A stretch of DNA of 64,000 nt from Kalaharituber pfeilii. Lineage: Eukaryota > Ascomycota > Pezizomycetes > Pezizales > Pezizaceae. Shown here piece after piece: positions 37,276 to 48,358 of the stretch (its first letter is position 1; the number at the start of each line of letters is the position of its first letter). The notes under the pieces were generated by a model that saw only the letters and a program-made list of their open reading frames with translations, was not told the DNA's origin and searched no databases. A program made the translations under genes and the position numbers. The stretch is from positions 124,001 through 188,000 of the forward strand of contig WHUZ01000099.1 of the NCBI GenBank assembly GCA_015179045.1, given 5' to 3'.

Positions 37276-39381
37276 CTACCTCTTCCCGCCAAACCCCACC
37301 GGCAACGGCGGCGGTCTGCCCCAATCCACCGCTACCCTTCCCCCCTCACCTCTATCCGCATACAGCGATCCCATACCCATTCCCATGCCTCCATTCCCCA
37401 TCCCCATCGAAGCAGCCCTCATCCTCTCCGCCTCCCCGACCGTCACCAGTCCATCCTCGTGCTCCCCGTCCGTGATACAACTCGTCACGTCGCTCGGCGG
37501 TCGCTGCTGTTTTCTGCGCTTGTGCACCTCCGAGCCGAGCCCCGCGCCGGCGGCTTCCCGCCTGGCCTTTGGCTTCTGTTTCGTTTTCGACTTGTGCTGC
37601 TTGGGCTTGGGCGGCAGGGCATGCGTGGGGCCGGGCCTGTGCCGTCCTTGGACGTGGCCGGGCGTGAACAAGCCGTCGTCGTACTCGTCATCGCTGTCTG
37701 ATCCGTCCTCGCCGTCATCCGTCGTGGAAAGACTAGTAGACGCAAAGGACGACAAGCTCGAGCTGCACGACGACTGCGCCTTTGGTGCCGGGCGGGCAGT
37801 GGCCGGCGAGGCCCCGGCCTGCTGCTGTAACTGCTGCTGCTGTTGGTGCTGCAGAAGATGTTCCTGCGTCAGGGGGGCAGGCGGCGGGCTTCTTGAGTGG
37901 GATACGGGCGAGATTGGGTACGGGGCCGTATACGACCCGTAACTTGCTCCGCTTGAAACTGGCACCCCTAGGACGGGACTGCTCGATGCCCCCGGCGTCC
38001 CCTTCCTCGCCCCCATATTCGTGAGCGGCACACCGTCGCCCTGGCCGCTCGCGCCCAACGGCGACGGCGTGCCCCTCCTCCCTGGCCGCACCTCATCGGC
38101 AGCCAGCTCGATGCTGACCACGCTGCCCTGGAGCTCCTCCGCGATCACGTTCCGTGGGCTCCGCAATTCACCGTCGTACCCTCTGGCCCCCATCGTGCCC
38201 GGGGGCGGCGAAGCGCACGACACGGGCGTGCCGCGTCCGCTTGCTGACCCGGACACGAGAGAGAAGCTCTCGTCCTGCTTCCGGTCGTAGCCGATGGCTA
38301 TCTCCGTGCTGGTGATCGTCACCGTGCGGCCGTGCGTGCCGGCCATGTTGCCGCGCTGGTAGGACGAGGCGCTGGACGGCCCGTTGTGGCGGTGCGCGCC
38401 ACCCGCGCTGGCGCTGGCGGCGCCGCTGGTGAGGCTGCTGCTGCTGTCGACGACGCCCCCTCGAAGCCCCCCGCGCCGCGCGCTGCCCCTTCCGGCTTCG
38501 CCCGCGCCAACCACATAGCCCCCCTCCTTTGACGCCGACGCGTCCACCCGTCCCCGCTCGCTCCCGGCGCCGCCCGCGCTTCCTGCCCCCGCGTCCTTTC
38601 GTCGCTGCATCGCCCACCACACCGCAACCACCACCGCGGCGCCGGCCGCCAGGCCCGGGAAGAATCCCGCCAGGACCGCCTTCACCGGGAACTCCGCGCA
38701 GCCTTGCCTGCAGGCCCTCTTTGTCGCCTCGATCAGCTCCATGCACGTCTCCGTCGTGCCCCCCGCGGCCTCATCACCCCGCCTTGCGCACTCGTCGCGG
38801 AGCCGGTAGCTCTCGGGCTTGTTTTCGTCCTTGAGTCTGCACCCCCCCGAAGCAGCGTCGCAGTCGTATCCCGCGGGACAACAGGCGCCGCTGGTTCCGC
38901 ACGCCGACGCCCCTTCGGAGGTATTGGAGGAACATTGGATGGTGCGGATTAAGCTGCAGTCCTCGCCGCGGGGGCAGCAGATGACGCTCGTGGCGTTGTT
39001 GAGCGGGATGCATTCGGAGGATGCGGCGCAGCAGAAGCGGGAGGCCGGCGCGGGGCAGCGGCTGTTGTCGGAGGAGGAGCAAGAAGGCGAGTCGGAGGGG
39101 TCCTGGCGGGGGAAGAGGAGGTGAGGAGGGGGTTGAGTCCGGGCGAGGAAGGGGAGGAAGGGGGGTTCGGGGGGTTCGGGGGGTTCGGGGGGTTCGGGGG
39201 ACTCGCGGGGAGTCATGTGTGGAGCGGGAGAGGCGAGGACGGGACAAGGGGAAAGGGGGAGCGCGAGGAGGAGGAAGATGGTGCAGGTTGTGGCGATCGT
39301 GCGGAGCTTGCGGGACTTGGGTATGGATATGCGGCATGGGCGGCATGCCGGGGCCGCATGGATATGCCGATCTCCCGCCAT
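37276..39381 (-). CDS. predicted type-I membrane protein with Cys-rich ectodomain, 701 aa
   Basis: A single frame runs from ATG (39381-39379) to the stop at 37276. Residues 28-50 form a hydrophobic signal segment ending in PCPVLA after a basic stretch. A PEP repeat follows (about 61-74, four 9-bp DNA repeats). A Cys-rich ectodomain at 101-181 has paired cysteines (FCC, ICC, ACC) in a granulin- or EGF-like spacing, with a second cluster at 198-228. One transmembrane helix (about 234-257, AVLAGFFPGLAAGAAVVVAV) is followed by basic MQRRK, giving Cys-rich outside and tail inside. The cytoplasmic tail is Gly/Ser-rich with a Gln run (HQQQQQLQQQ), an acidic block (DDGEDGSDSDDEYDDG) and a Lys-rich patch. 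Families of this architecture are widespread in filamentous ascomycetes but uncharacterised; a wall-sensing or surface role is inference. GC content is clearly higher than in the flanks. Confidence 0.85.
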   Translation of the reverse strand: MAGDRHIHAAPACRPCRISIPKSRKLRTIATTCTIFLLLALPLSPCPVLASPAPHMTPRESPEPPEPPEPPEPPFLPFLARTQPPPHLLFPRQDPSDSPSCSSSDNSRCPAPASRFCCAASSECIPLNNATSVICCPRGEDCSLIRTIQCSSNTSEGASACGTSGACCPAGYDCDAASGGCRLKDENKPESYRLRDECARRGDEAAGGTTETCMELIEATKRACRQGCAEFPVKAVLAGFFPGLAAGAAVVVAVWWAMQRRKDAGAGSAGGAGSERGRVDASASKEGGYVVGAGEAGRGSARRGGLRGGVVDSSSSLTSGAASASAGGAHRHNGPSSASSYQRGNMAGTHGRTVTITSTEIAIGYDRKQDESFSLVSGSASGRGTPVSCASPPPGTMGARGYDGELRSPRNVIAEELQGSVVSIELAADEVRPGRRGTPSPLGASGQGDGVPLTNMGARKGTPGASSSPVLGVPVSSGASYGSYTAPYPISPVSHSRSPPPAPLTQEHLLQHQQQQQLQQQAGASPATARPAPKAQSSCSSSLSSFASTSLSTTDDGEDGSDSDDEYDDGLFTPGHVQGRHRPGPTHALPPKPKQHKSKTKQKPKARREAAGAGLGSEVHKRRKQQRPPSDVTSCITDGEHEDGLVTVGEAERMRAASMGMGNGGMGMGMGSLYADRGEGGRVAVDWGRPPPLPVGFGGKR
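39163..39205 (+). repeat. 9-bp tandem repeat inside the Cys-rich membrane protein gene
   Basis: About four copies of TTCGGGGGG (plus strand) encode the PEP repeat near the N-terminus of the mature protein. The unit is a multiple of three, so copy-number change would keep the frame. Confidence 0.9.
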
Positions 39382-40886
39382 AATGCTTCACCGTGACGCC
39401 GGGCGAATATAATCGTAAACCTGCAAATAACACGCAAACATCAGCACCGCTCAGCAGACCCGACCCGTCCCATCAGCCATCCGGCCCAGACGCTGCGTGC
39501 ACCCCACCCCCCTTTACATCCCCATTGACCTCCCTCCCACCGGCACCACTCTCTATTCTCCGATGCACAAACCAGATCCTCCGCCCCGGGATAAAAGCAC
39601 CAACATGATATACTCACTAATAATTAAAAATTAGACAAAGAAATACCAACAAGCTCCCAGTTCCCCAGCGTCCAAACTTATCGCTCGCTTCCTGCCCGAA
39701 AATCTCTGACCAAGGCTGCTATCGGGAACTCTAGTATCCTCGCAAATTATGTTGTCCTCTTTGATATTCTCCCAACTTTGGTGGAACCGTCTTTTGAAAA
39801 ATATCGCGGATGGATCTTAGTGAACCCCTGAGAATTTTCTTTCTGCTTTTGAATTAGTCGTTACGTGGCGTGCAGGCTGAGCTCAAATCTCCGAGAGCCG
39901 CACGCGCACCCAGATCAAATTTGAACCAGTCGCGGTACTAGGAAGTATCTTCGGTGACTATTATTTTTCTTTTAAGATTGTACCGATTATCGAAACACGC
40001 CGCTCTGTTTTCCTTCCGGTGAAAAGAACCAAACTCTACCTCTTTATCTTCAAATAATTACCGTTTCGAGATTTTTGGGAGTTGTGGTTTTTTCAAAGGG
40101 CCATGGTCTTCGAATGTTTAATTTATCTATTTATAGTCTCGAGCGGGCAGAAAGAGATAGAGTGCGATAAGTATTTGTGATTAAAGCAAGCTTAGATTAA
40201 GATTGAGTGGAGAATGAGTTTCTTCTGCAGCCTCGGCGCAGGGTAGGCGGTGACTAGGTATTACTTTAGGTTGCGAAGTAATATTGTACTTGAGCGGGCG
40301 TGGTCGGCGATGGCCTGCAGAGAGGAAGGGAAAAGTTGGAGGGTGTTGATTCGGGTTTCTGAAGCGGGGACTATTTTGAGATGTTCTGCTGAGTGTGGAA
40401 AAGGGTTCATTAGAGATCACTAAGAATAAAGAAAGGCAGAGAACAAAGAAGAAAGGAAAGGGAAAAGAATATCACTTTAAAACGGAAAAGAAAATGGGAA
40501 TTGCTACTAGTAAAAGAAATAAAATCCGCGTATGCACAAAGAATGGATACCGGTACCGGTAAAACGCACCTTCCAGGCTCAAATCAGTAATGGAACTTAA
40601 CGGTAAAAGAAAAATAAAAAAGAATAACTGATCTAAATGATGTAAAAAAGAAATAGATCTTCGTAAGCGGCCCGCTTGTGCCGAAGGTTGAATTGGAAAC
40701 TGTGAGCGGGCGGGCGTGTATGATAGCGAATGGGGTTTTGACAGTTAGATCTGTGTGTAGATCAGATCAGAGCCCTTGGTTCGAATGGGATGGAAGTGAT
40801 CTACAGTGCAACTTATGCTGCTGCCTTTGAGGCTGGTGGGGTGGATGAGCTGTTGGGTCATGTGTACTTTGGGGTACAAGGAAAAT

Positions 40887-41001
40887 ACTTCGGGTCTGGG
40901 ATAAATTTATTGCAGGTTGCACGTATTTCTGTTCTCCATTCTTCACTGACTTGTCGCACGGACCGCGCAGCCGGCAATAATTTATCCCAGGCCCGAGTAC
41001 T
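40887..41001. repeat. imperfect 115-bp palindrome, MITE-like
   Basis: The left arm (40887-40924, CGGGTCTGGGATAAATTTAT core) and right arm (to 41001) pair over about 37 bp with a few mismatches. The core GGGATAAATTTATTGC appears on the other side as GGGATAAATTATTGC. The centre is about 40 nt. No TSD was recognised. Confidence 0.65.
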
Positions 41002-41125
41002 CAGAAGCGCTATGCGTGCATAATGTGCGCCACCCTGACAGGGTGAAAGTAGGCTATGACATTTTTGTTGGATTTTGCACACAACAATATGACACAAGGT
41101 AATTGTAACTGCATACAAGTCAACA

Positions 41126-41562
41126 GAGACCTTTCGCAAGAAGCTTCCCATGTGCCGGGAAACCAGGGTGTCGACCCTTGTAAGCTCTAGAGTGCCAAAA
41201 GACCTTTCGCATAAGCTCTGGAGCTTCATTGCAGGCGACGCCAGGAAAAGGGGAGGTACTGGTTATCATACTAATGATGGGCTCAACTTTGCACCTGTAC
41301 TTGCAGCTCCAACAGGAGCAGCTACGCACCCAGTTTCCTACTCCAAACCCACAAGTTAATTATTTGGGCTTCTGTAATTCTTCATGATATCTTCTACTTT
41401 GCCATAGCTATCGTGGTTGCTGAGATACGTGAGGTTAAAATTGTTGAGCTTTGATCGGGGGGGTGAAGCTTTTGGCTGGAGCTTCCGCTGCGCCACACTT
41501 CACTAACTAGCAGGGGTACAGCAGGGGTCGGGAAGCTCTAGAGCGTCTTGCGAAAGGTTCTC
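41126..41562. repeat. inverted repeat pair AGAGA(A)CCTTTCGCAAG
   Basis: AGAGACCTTTCGCAAGAAGCT at 41126 recurs inverted at about 41540-41562 (AGAGAACCTTTCGCAAGACG). A further direct partial copy (AGACCTTTCGCATAAGCTCT) lies at 41199. It may be a decayed TIR element of about 440 bp; no TSD or transposase was seen. Confidence 0.4.
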
Positions 41563-42964
41563 TAATGAATTGTTGCATAGTTACTTCCCAACAGCCATAA
41601 CAGCTCAAAGCTGATCTGGCGCAGATTCTAACTAATGACAGGAGCTGTTCTTTTGTTATTTTCCTGAGGTTTTTCCACCTTGTTTGTGCATTCATTGCAT
41701 ACAATAGTAAGTCTGACGCGCTGAACTTGAGTAAGTTTCTCGATGGTGAATTTCGGGACGGAAATCTTCAATTCGCTATTGTATGCAGGCTTCAGCAGGT
41801 GATTCGAGCCTGTGGCTGGGAAATGGAGTTCTCTAAGTTTGTTGCAAAACAAAGAATCAAAGCATGTTACTCTGTGAAGCGTGTAGAGTAACAAGTGTTA
41901 CATAACCAACAGGTCAACTCTAACCTAGCAACTATCCTTGTCACATTGTATGCGCTTCTGAAGACTTATGATACCCTTGTCCCGCAGTACATGTATGTAC
42001 TTGCTGGGCGGTAAGAGAAAGTTGAGGTTGGGATGGGGAGAGGGCGCAGACTACAGTTACCAAAATCCAACACTTTCTGTCCGGTTCAACCTAGCGTCCG
42101 GTATATAACAAATTTTGCAGGGGTGCCCGCCAGGAGGACAATGAACTTAGTAAGCTGATACTGGTATTCCAGCGGGGTATTCTCTTCTCAATCTCCCAAG
42201 ATATTTCAGAACTTTGAACATTGGATGCAAGATATTGAGAATTCTTCAATGATACCACTATGACACACAGAAGGTACAAAAGAAGGTTTATGGTTGGGGC
42301 TTTGTCTGGTTCAGCTAGTTAGTTTGTATGTATTTTGGATTTAAAAGTGTATTGTTTTGTTGTCCGGTCTGGTTGTCGGGTATAGCAAGGTTTCGGGTTT
42401 AACAAGGTCCGGTATAGCTAGGTAAAAGCTGCAAAGAGGCATGCGGGTGAAAATGTGGAGAGAGACAGCTGGGTTGGGGAAGCGAGAGGCACATATGTAA
42501 TGCGAAAGGCGGTTAATTCAACCTCACCGCAAGGTTGCAGAATTTAGATACGGCGGTGGATTGGGAAAGAAGCGATTGGAAAACTCAAAGTGGGGATATA
42601 GTGCGTATGTGTGTTATCTATAACTGCATATTACCTGCAAGTTCGGCGATGCGGATAGTGGATGATACGTTTTTGCTTATCTGATTTTTATTGGGATTCC
42701 GGGGATCAGTTTTGGGAAACTGTGCATACTTGGCATGTGTTGGCGCCGCAGAGGAACAGTAGGGGAGATACCTTCTGACGTTGTATCATACTCGGCAGAT
42801 AATGGTACTTGCAGTAAGCGATCTCGGCAACGCATACTTAGTCTAGGAAATGTAGGTTGCTGGCGTAAAAGCTTCGCCATCCGCTTAGAAGAAAAGGTCC
42901 CCGCTGACTGGTGCTTTTGCTGGGTCCGGCTCGGGAAGAGGCTTGAAGGAGGCGAAGAATCTTT

Positions 42965-43015
42965 CGGCGTCCACAACACGGCGTCCGCAACGCGGCGTCC
43001 GCAACACGGCGTCCA
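42965..43015 (+). repeat. 14-bp tandem repeat GGCGTCCGCAACRC
   Basis: About three and a half units (GGCGTCCACAACAC, GGCGTCCGCAACGC, GGCGTCCGCAACAC, GGCGTCC). GC-rich island in AT-richer DNA. Confidence 0.9.
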
Positions 43016-44773
43016 GGGGCTTTTGCAGGGGTAATCCAAATGCAGGTAGGTTACTGTAGTAGTGTCGGGCGGCGAATCGACAAAGAGGGAAGAATGCCGT
43101 ATGGTTGGGGACATCTGTACGCAGAGTAAATTGCACCCCAACTTCAACACTCTAAAATGCAATTAAAATAAATAGATAAAGTTAGTTTCATGTCGTAATA
43201 TGATACATCAGGCAATGAAGAATGAAGTTACGAAAGTGATATCTATTTATTTGATTTTTTGTTATAGTGTTTCATAGAGTTAAAGATCAGGAGTTTTATA
43301 TGGAGAGGGGTCATAATTGTTGATCACCAAATATAGCACAGTACATAGTAGTCTAACCAAAAATGGGAAACAGCTAACTTAGAAACGGGGTAGAATATAT
43401 ACATCTCTCATGCAATACCTCTTTTACTACTTTGGTTATGTTGTGTGCGACTGACGCAATAGATATACAACTAGCACAGCTAGGCTAGGATATGTAGAGT
43501 ATGACGGAGTGATCGGGCAGTAGCAGCAGTGCGGGCAGTGGGAGTGGTAGAGTGGTAAAAGCGGTGGAGCTGTGGGAGAACGATGGAGCAGTGGAGGTGG
43601 AAGAATACCCCTCAAATTCGCTGCATACTATGGGGCAGAACGTGCATGTACCCAGGTAAATAGTGTGCTTAGTCATAGAACCAACCTACTCCGCGTATAG
43701 ATGTCCCGAACCATAGCGTGGGAAATTGGAGAGTGTGATAGTCGAGAAATAAAATACTGCTGCCCCCCTGCTCTACATGAATCCATTACCCCAGAGCACG
43801 AGGCTAGTATGTCTCGATCAGGGGATTCACTTGAGTCGGGAAAGGTGTGTTTGACTCTTTAAAGTATGCCCCCACCTTGCACTGTGGGAAGTGTAGTACC
43901 ACATTAGCCTCGGATCTATATCATGTGACATTAGGTTTCACTAGCTGAATAAACCTGCATAGCCTAATTCGGAGGATGAGAGGGGAGCGCATATGCAAGA
44001 AGGCCACAAGAGGAGGGTGCCCGAAAGGGAAAGGAGAAGGCTGACCATTTCCGGATCGGGTAGTAGCGATTAGCGGGGAGTTTTCTTTTCCTCTCTTCCC
44101 CTTCCCCTCGTCTCTTCGTCTCTTCTTCTCCTCTCTTCCATAATTCCTTTCTCCGTCTCTCCACTTGGAGACGTCAGTCCCGCCCCCCGCTGCTGCTTGT
44201 GCTCCGCTATCTCCGGTACCAAAAGGCCTCAGTCTACATCTCCATGGCCTCAAACTCAAGTCCGTTGGTGGGACTGTGCGAACTAGCCCCGCACTTCGAA
44301 GTTGATCTACGACAAAAAGTTTGTTATTCTGAGAGCGTGACGGTCGTGCATACAAGTATGCACGCATCTCGTATCGTTGTGCTGCAGCGCGATCGACAAG
44401 CCTCCCTCGTATGCATGTCTAAAAAGTCCAGCGAATGAGCAAGGCAGACGGTATGTTTCAAGTGCGCTGATAATGCATCAAGTGCTCGGAAGTATCAACG
44501 AAACAAGGTTAAGTACCGATGTATCAAGTCAGCTGCTGAGCTCCCTGATAATGGAGAAGTTTTCGGATATGCATCCAACGACAGTGTTTTGCAATCCCAG
44601 AGTATTTTCTTGTTATTTGCTCGATTATCACAGACGGTTTTGCACGTGCTGTAAGACAAGGTGGACTGCAGTTCGTACCGGTTCCCAATTGCAGCTGCGA
44701 TTCGATCCTCAGAAGGGACTGCACCATCTCAGAAGCCCACTTGCTTTCAAACCTTGCCTTCAGGTTTGAGATC

Positions 44774-44781
44774 TATATATA
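44774..44781 (+). promoter_or_regulatory. TATA-box-like element upstream of the HET gene
   Basis: TATATATA followed by CCCCTCG, about 160 nt before the HET-domain ATG, with C/T-rich leader sequence in between. The position fits a fungal core promoter. Confidence 0.4.
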
Positions 44782-44942
44782 CCCCTCGTAGCTCCCTCAA
44801 TCTATTGAAAAGGGCGCTCCTATTCACAGGATAACTGAATCGAGCAGCACACATTAATCGGCATCAATTTACATCCTACCCACAATCTCAATCTAACTCC
44901 GTCTACTTCCCTACTTAAGCGAACTTAAACTAAAGCTGCACG

Positions 44943-46646
44943 ATGCGTCTAATTAATACCAAAACCTACGCTCTCGAACGGTTCAGAAAGCCGCCCCAAG
45001 AATATGCAATCTTGAGCCACACTTGGGGAGACCACGAGATTAACCTGCAGAAGTTTGTCCAGTGGGTTGCAGCACAAAAAAAGGCCTCCAAGGAAGAGAA
45101 GAAGGGGGGACTCACCGACGAGGAGGAAAAACAGGGACTCGAGAAGATCTTGCAGTTTTGCAAACTGGCCCGGTTGGACGGTTTCCAATACGCCTGGATT
45201 GACACATGCTGTATCGACAAAACAAACCCCACGGAGCTGTCCGAGTCCCTCAACTCGATGTATCAATGGTACCAGGATTCATCGGTGTGTTATACTTACC
45301 TAGTCGATGTTGATGAGAAGAAGGATCCTCTTGCAGCTGGGTCCGAGTTCCGTAATTCTAGATGGTTTACGAGAGGGTGGACGCTACAGGAGCTTCTCGC
45401 GCCACTTACAGTGGTGTTCTACGGGAAGAATTGGATTGAAATTGGTACTAAGGCCACGTTGAGCAAGGCGATCACAGATGTTACTGGAATAAGAGATGTT
45501 GTGCTTTTAGTCAATTTTCCCGAGGAAATCAGCCTTGGGGAAAGGCTATCGTGGGCAGCAGGCAGAGAGACGAGCAGGATCGAGGACAGAGCGTACTCAC
45601 TCCTTGGGTTATTGCAAATCAACATGCCGGCGCATTACGGCGAGGGCAAGCAAGCGTTTATCCGTTTGCAAGAGGAACTCATCAAGAGCTCAGACGACCA
45701 GACCATTTTCGCTTGGAAAGGCCCAGAGGGATCCGCGAATGGACTCCTAGCGGATTCACCTGACGCCTTCCGAGGCATCAAGGGAAAGCCTGTTAAGATT
45801 CTAAAGGATCGAGTGATGCCATTCACAATGACGAATGGCGGGTTGCATATAACACTTCCACTTGTGCCTGAGGCTGGCCTTCCGAACAATGTACACGTAG
45901 GAGTACTCAATTGCCAATTGAAATCTGGGCGAGCCAAAAACGAGTTTGTCGGGATCTATCTGAAGGAAGACAGAAATACTGGACAGTACACACGCATCAA
46001 AACAGAGACCCTTGCCTCTAAACCCCACTCCGAAGTTGCAGACCCTGACAAATTCGTACCGGTGTACATCAAGCAGAAGGTTCCCTCTCAATTCGACGTG
46101 TATCAGTGGATGCGCCCACTCAAGTACTGGAAATTCCTCATCAAACGGATCCCGGACGAGCATGAGTATACGGCTACGGAAACATGTGGATGCTGCCACT
46201 GCGACGGGAACGACTCGGAGTGGTCAACTCTACCTATGGACGGAGATTTCCCAGGGCGGCATTTATTGACTTTTCACCAAAGCGGGCACAATGCGGCAAT
46301 CAAGTTCTCAAACAAAAACACGCAACGGTGGTTCGTGGTCACGATGGGGGTACATAATTACAACGTCTGGTGCGACGTTGTTGCGGATTCGGAGGATCGG
46401 GATGCCACTTTGAAGCAGATTGCGGGCTCGTATTATGATGGCAAGAGTAGGGTGAAAAGGCGCGAGTTGAACTTGGACCGGGTGAGAGGTGGTTTGGGAA
46501 ATGGAATGGAGGTGGTCTGCAGCGCAAGACGGGCGTATGCGGAGGTGCGGAAGGATGCTGGGAGCGAGTCTAAGGACGTTGACATTATTAATCGGATGGT
46601 CGAAATTATCATCGCAGCAAAGGAGCCTAAGCAAGATCTTAATTGA
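44943..46646 (+). CDS. HET-domain protein (heterokaryon incompatibility family), 567 aa
   Basis: Single exon, ATG at 44943. The start MRLINTKTYALERF is the typical HET-domain opening. The three HET signatures are visible: YAILSHTWGD (21-30), YAWIDTCCIDK (about 82-92) and RGWTLQELLAP (about 144-154), then EDRAYSLLGL and GEGKQAFIRLQEELIKSSDDQTIFAW, the conserved extension shared by HET-D/HET-E-type proteins. The C-terminal half (about 260-567) has no NACHT or WD repeats; it contains a CGCCHCDG cluster near residue 415 and mostly beta-like sequence. HET domains, when activated by non-self recognition, trigger growth arrest and programmed cell death in fused hyphae. This protein is a stand-alone HET effector/receptor candidate. 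Stops and frameshifts are absent, so it may be functional. An NLR gene lies about 7 kb downstream on the same strand, with transposon debris between. Confidence 0.93.
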   Translation: MRLINTKTYALERFRKPPQEYAILSHTWGDHEINLQKFVQWVAAQKKASKEEKKGGLTDEEEKQGLEKILQFCKLARLDGFQYAWIDTCCIDKTNPTELSESLNSMYQWYQDSSVCYTYLVDVDEKKDPLAAGSEFRNSRWFTRGWTLQELLAPLTVVFYGKNWIEIGTKATLSKAITDVTGIRDVVLLVNFPEEISLGERLSWAAGRETSRIEDRAYSLLGLLQINMPAHYGEGKQAFIRLQEELIKSSDDQTIFAWKGPEGSANGLLADSPDAFRGIKGKPVKILKDRVMPFTMTNGGLHITLPLVPEAGLPNNVHVGVLNCQLKSGRAKNEFVGIYLKEDRNTGQYTRIKTETLASKPHSEVADPDKFVPVYIKQKVPSQFDVYQWMRPLKYWKFLIKRIPDEHEYTATETCGCCHCDGNDSEWSTLPMDGDFPGRHLLTFHQSGHNAAIKFSNKNTQRWFVVTMGVHNYNVWCDVVADSEDRDATLKQIAGSYYDGKSRVKRRELNLDRVRGGLGNGMEVVCSARRAYAEVRKDAGSESKDVDIINRMVEIIIAAKEPKQDLN

Positions 46647-46886
46647 GGATAGATCCGGAGTATGTGTTGCGTCCAACATGCAAATAGGCTGTAGTTTGTT
46701 GGTCTTTGTTGTTTATTCATTTATTTTAGTTTGGATATGATGGTTATTTGATCGATTGGTACTTTATTTCCTTTCTTTTTTTGCTATGAGATGGGGATGG
46801 GGTGTTTGTTGGCAGGGTGAAATTCCGATCGATGTCGGGTATGTCAGTCGTATTCTGGTTCGTTTAGGTTACGAAAAGGGGAGAGG

Positions 46887-46914
46887 AAAAAAAAAAAAAA
46901 AAAAAAAAAAAAAA
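46887..46914 (+). repeat. poly(A) run of 28
   Basis: 28 A residues about 240 bp after the HET stop codon. No LINE hairpin precedes it and no TSD was recognised. Confidence 0.9.
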
Positions 46915-47095
46915 GAAATTCTGTTTATGTTTGTATGTTGAGGAACTTATCCACTATCACTCGCTGTCATTAATGCAAATGCGAATTGGATTGCTCGAGA
47001 CTTGGTAAAACGGAAACTTTTTATGTCTTTTTGTATTTGTCCGTACTGTAGTCTGGTTGAGTTGTTTCGTGTGTTTTAACTGTTGACTGGCTATT

Positions 47096-47870
47096 GTTAA
47101 CGCTACTATCTTTCGCACCAAACTGAGCATGTGCGACAACATATATCTCAACCACCAGAATCGAGTAGTATATGCGCTTTTCAGGGGAAATAAATAAAGG
47201 GTTATTCTTCACCTTTGATTCCTCTATTTGCACTGAAAAGACATTGTGGTCAATTAATGGCGCCATGAGTTTTTCATTGATGTCTTGGCATGCATTTATA
47301 TGGAATTCCCATACAAAGTGCACTTGTGAGTAGGATGCACTACTTCCCTTCAACGCTCATCATAATGGCTATAGAATTGTAGCTAGAGAGTCTCCCCAAT
47401 AGACCTATTGATCATTAGTGCTGTTATTGGCTTGATATTGTTTAATGCTGAGTTAATACATCAAATTGCCATTTCCAGCAGTTTTCCTATACAATTATTG
47501 CATACAATTTCTATGAGAATATAAATTTTGTGAATAACTCCACCACTTCTTTGGAACTTTTCTTGGTGTGCTTCTCATGCCTTTGAATGAGGCAAAGAAT
47601 TGATATTCAAGTGTCCTACTGTTCTATCAAATTTAATTCAGGTGTGATAAGTGGAATTCAATACGGCAGTGAAAAGTATATGCCAAGTATATGCTGATTG
47701 ATGGTATGAATTTCATTGATCATAAATCCAACATATCTGGTGAAGCTAAGGTGTGGAATGTGGAGAATAGTCCTTCATTTATTCCTCTAGCAGTTGCATA
47801 CAAAATTCTATTCTGGTGGTTGAGGTATATGTTGTTTGCGCGCGGTCAGTTTGGGGTGCGTCGGGACGTG
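47096..47870. repeat. diverged inverted duplication of a coding-like segment
   Basis: The minus strand at 47345-47096 and the plus strand at about 47640-47870 share ATTCTGGTGGTTGAGRTATA, TGTTGT, GTCAGTTTGG and more. Their translations align: ...IDHN...ESKVKNNPLFISP...SILVVEIYVVAHAQFG against ...IDHK...AKVWNVENSPSFIPL...ILFWWLRYMLFARGQFG. Two diverged copies lie head to head, separated by about 300 bp. They may be remnants of a transposase or host ORF; the family is not recognised. Confidence 0.55.
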
Positions 47871-48358
47871 GTGTATGTCGCGTTGTGGTGAATTACATTT
47901 GACTACCGGATCTGGCGGGGGAAAACTTGGCTACATTAGGTAAGTTAAGTGCATATGCACGGAATGAGGTTTACCTGGTCAAGCAGAGTTACGTTTTGCC
48001 TATGATAGGAGCTTAGGAGGATTTTTCTCCGAGTTCCTGGCCATAGGGAAAAAAAGAAAATATTATATGGGTTAAGTTACGTGAATTATATTAGTAGATC
48101 ACTGTTGAGTAAATGCCATGTCCTATAGATGAATGGGCGACTTGAAGTGTTGAAATCTCACAGATCGATCGGAGGTCATAGCGGAGAGCTAACTTAAGGA
48201 CGATGACTTTGTTAACGCCAAGCTCAACAACAGTTTCTAAAGCCAGGGTGAACGGTGGTTTTGAAATAAGTGGGTGTTTTTGCCTTGTAGAAATAAGTGT
48301 GTATGTGCGTTGATGTTATGTACTGTACTATTATATGGGTACAGGGTATGATAGTGTA

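Larger units (their letters stand above)
39382..44942. other. intergenic region, no intact gene; palindromes and repeat fragments
   Basis: Starts with the promoter side of the 701-aa gene. The 40.5-42.5 kb part carries inverted repeats (listed) and TATAGCAAGGTTT-like motifs at about 42380 resembling pogo element ends. A 161-codon minus frame at 42677-43162 starts at TTG, includes a 14-bp tandem repeat and has no motif; I do not call it. The last 600 bp are the leader of the HET gene. Confidence 0.4.
46647..48358. other. HET gene 3' flank and inverted duplicated segment
   Basis: Apart from the poly(A) run and the inverted pair (listed separately), no gene is supported. AT-rich. Confidence 0.4.

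Noticed and set aside
38168..39433. Long alternative frames in the Cys-rich membrane protein region
   Set aside because: GC-rich coding DNA opens several frames; only the 701-aa frame has a signal segment, ordered cysteines and a transmembrane helix.
42677..43162. 161-codon minus-strand frame
   Set aside because: TTG start, contains a 14-bp tandem repeat, no domain, no splice support.
43501..43610. Possible minisatellite (GTGG/GAGC-rich)
   Set aside because: Irregular purine-rich sequence without a consistent unit.
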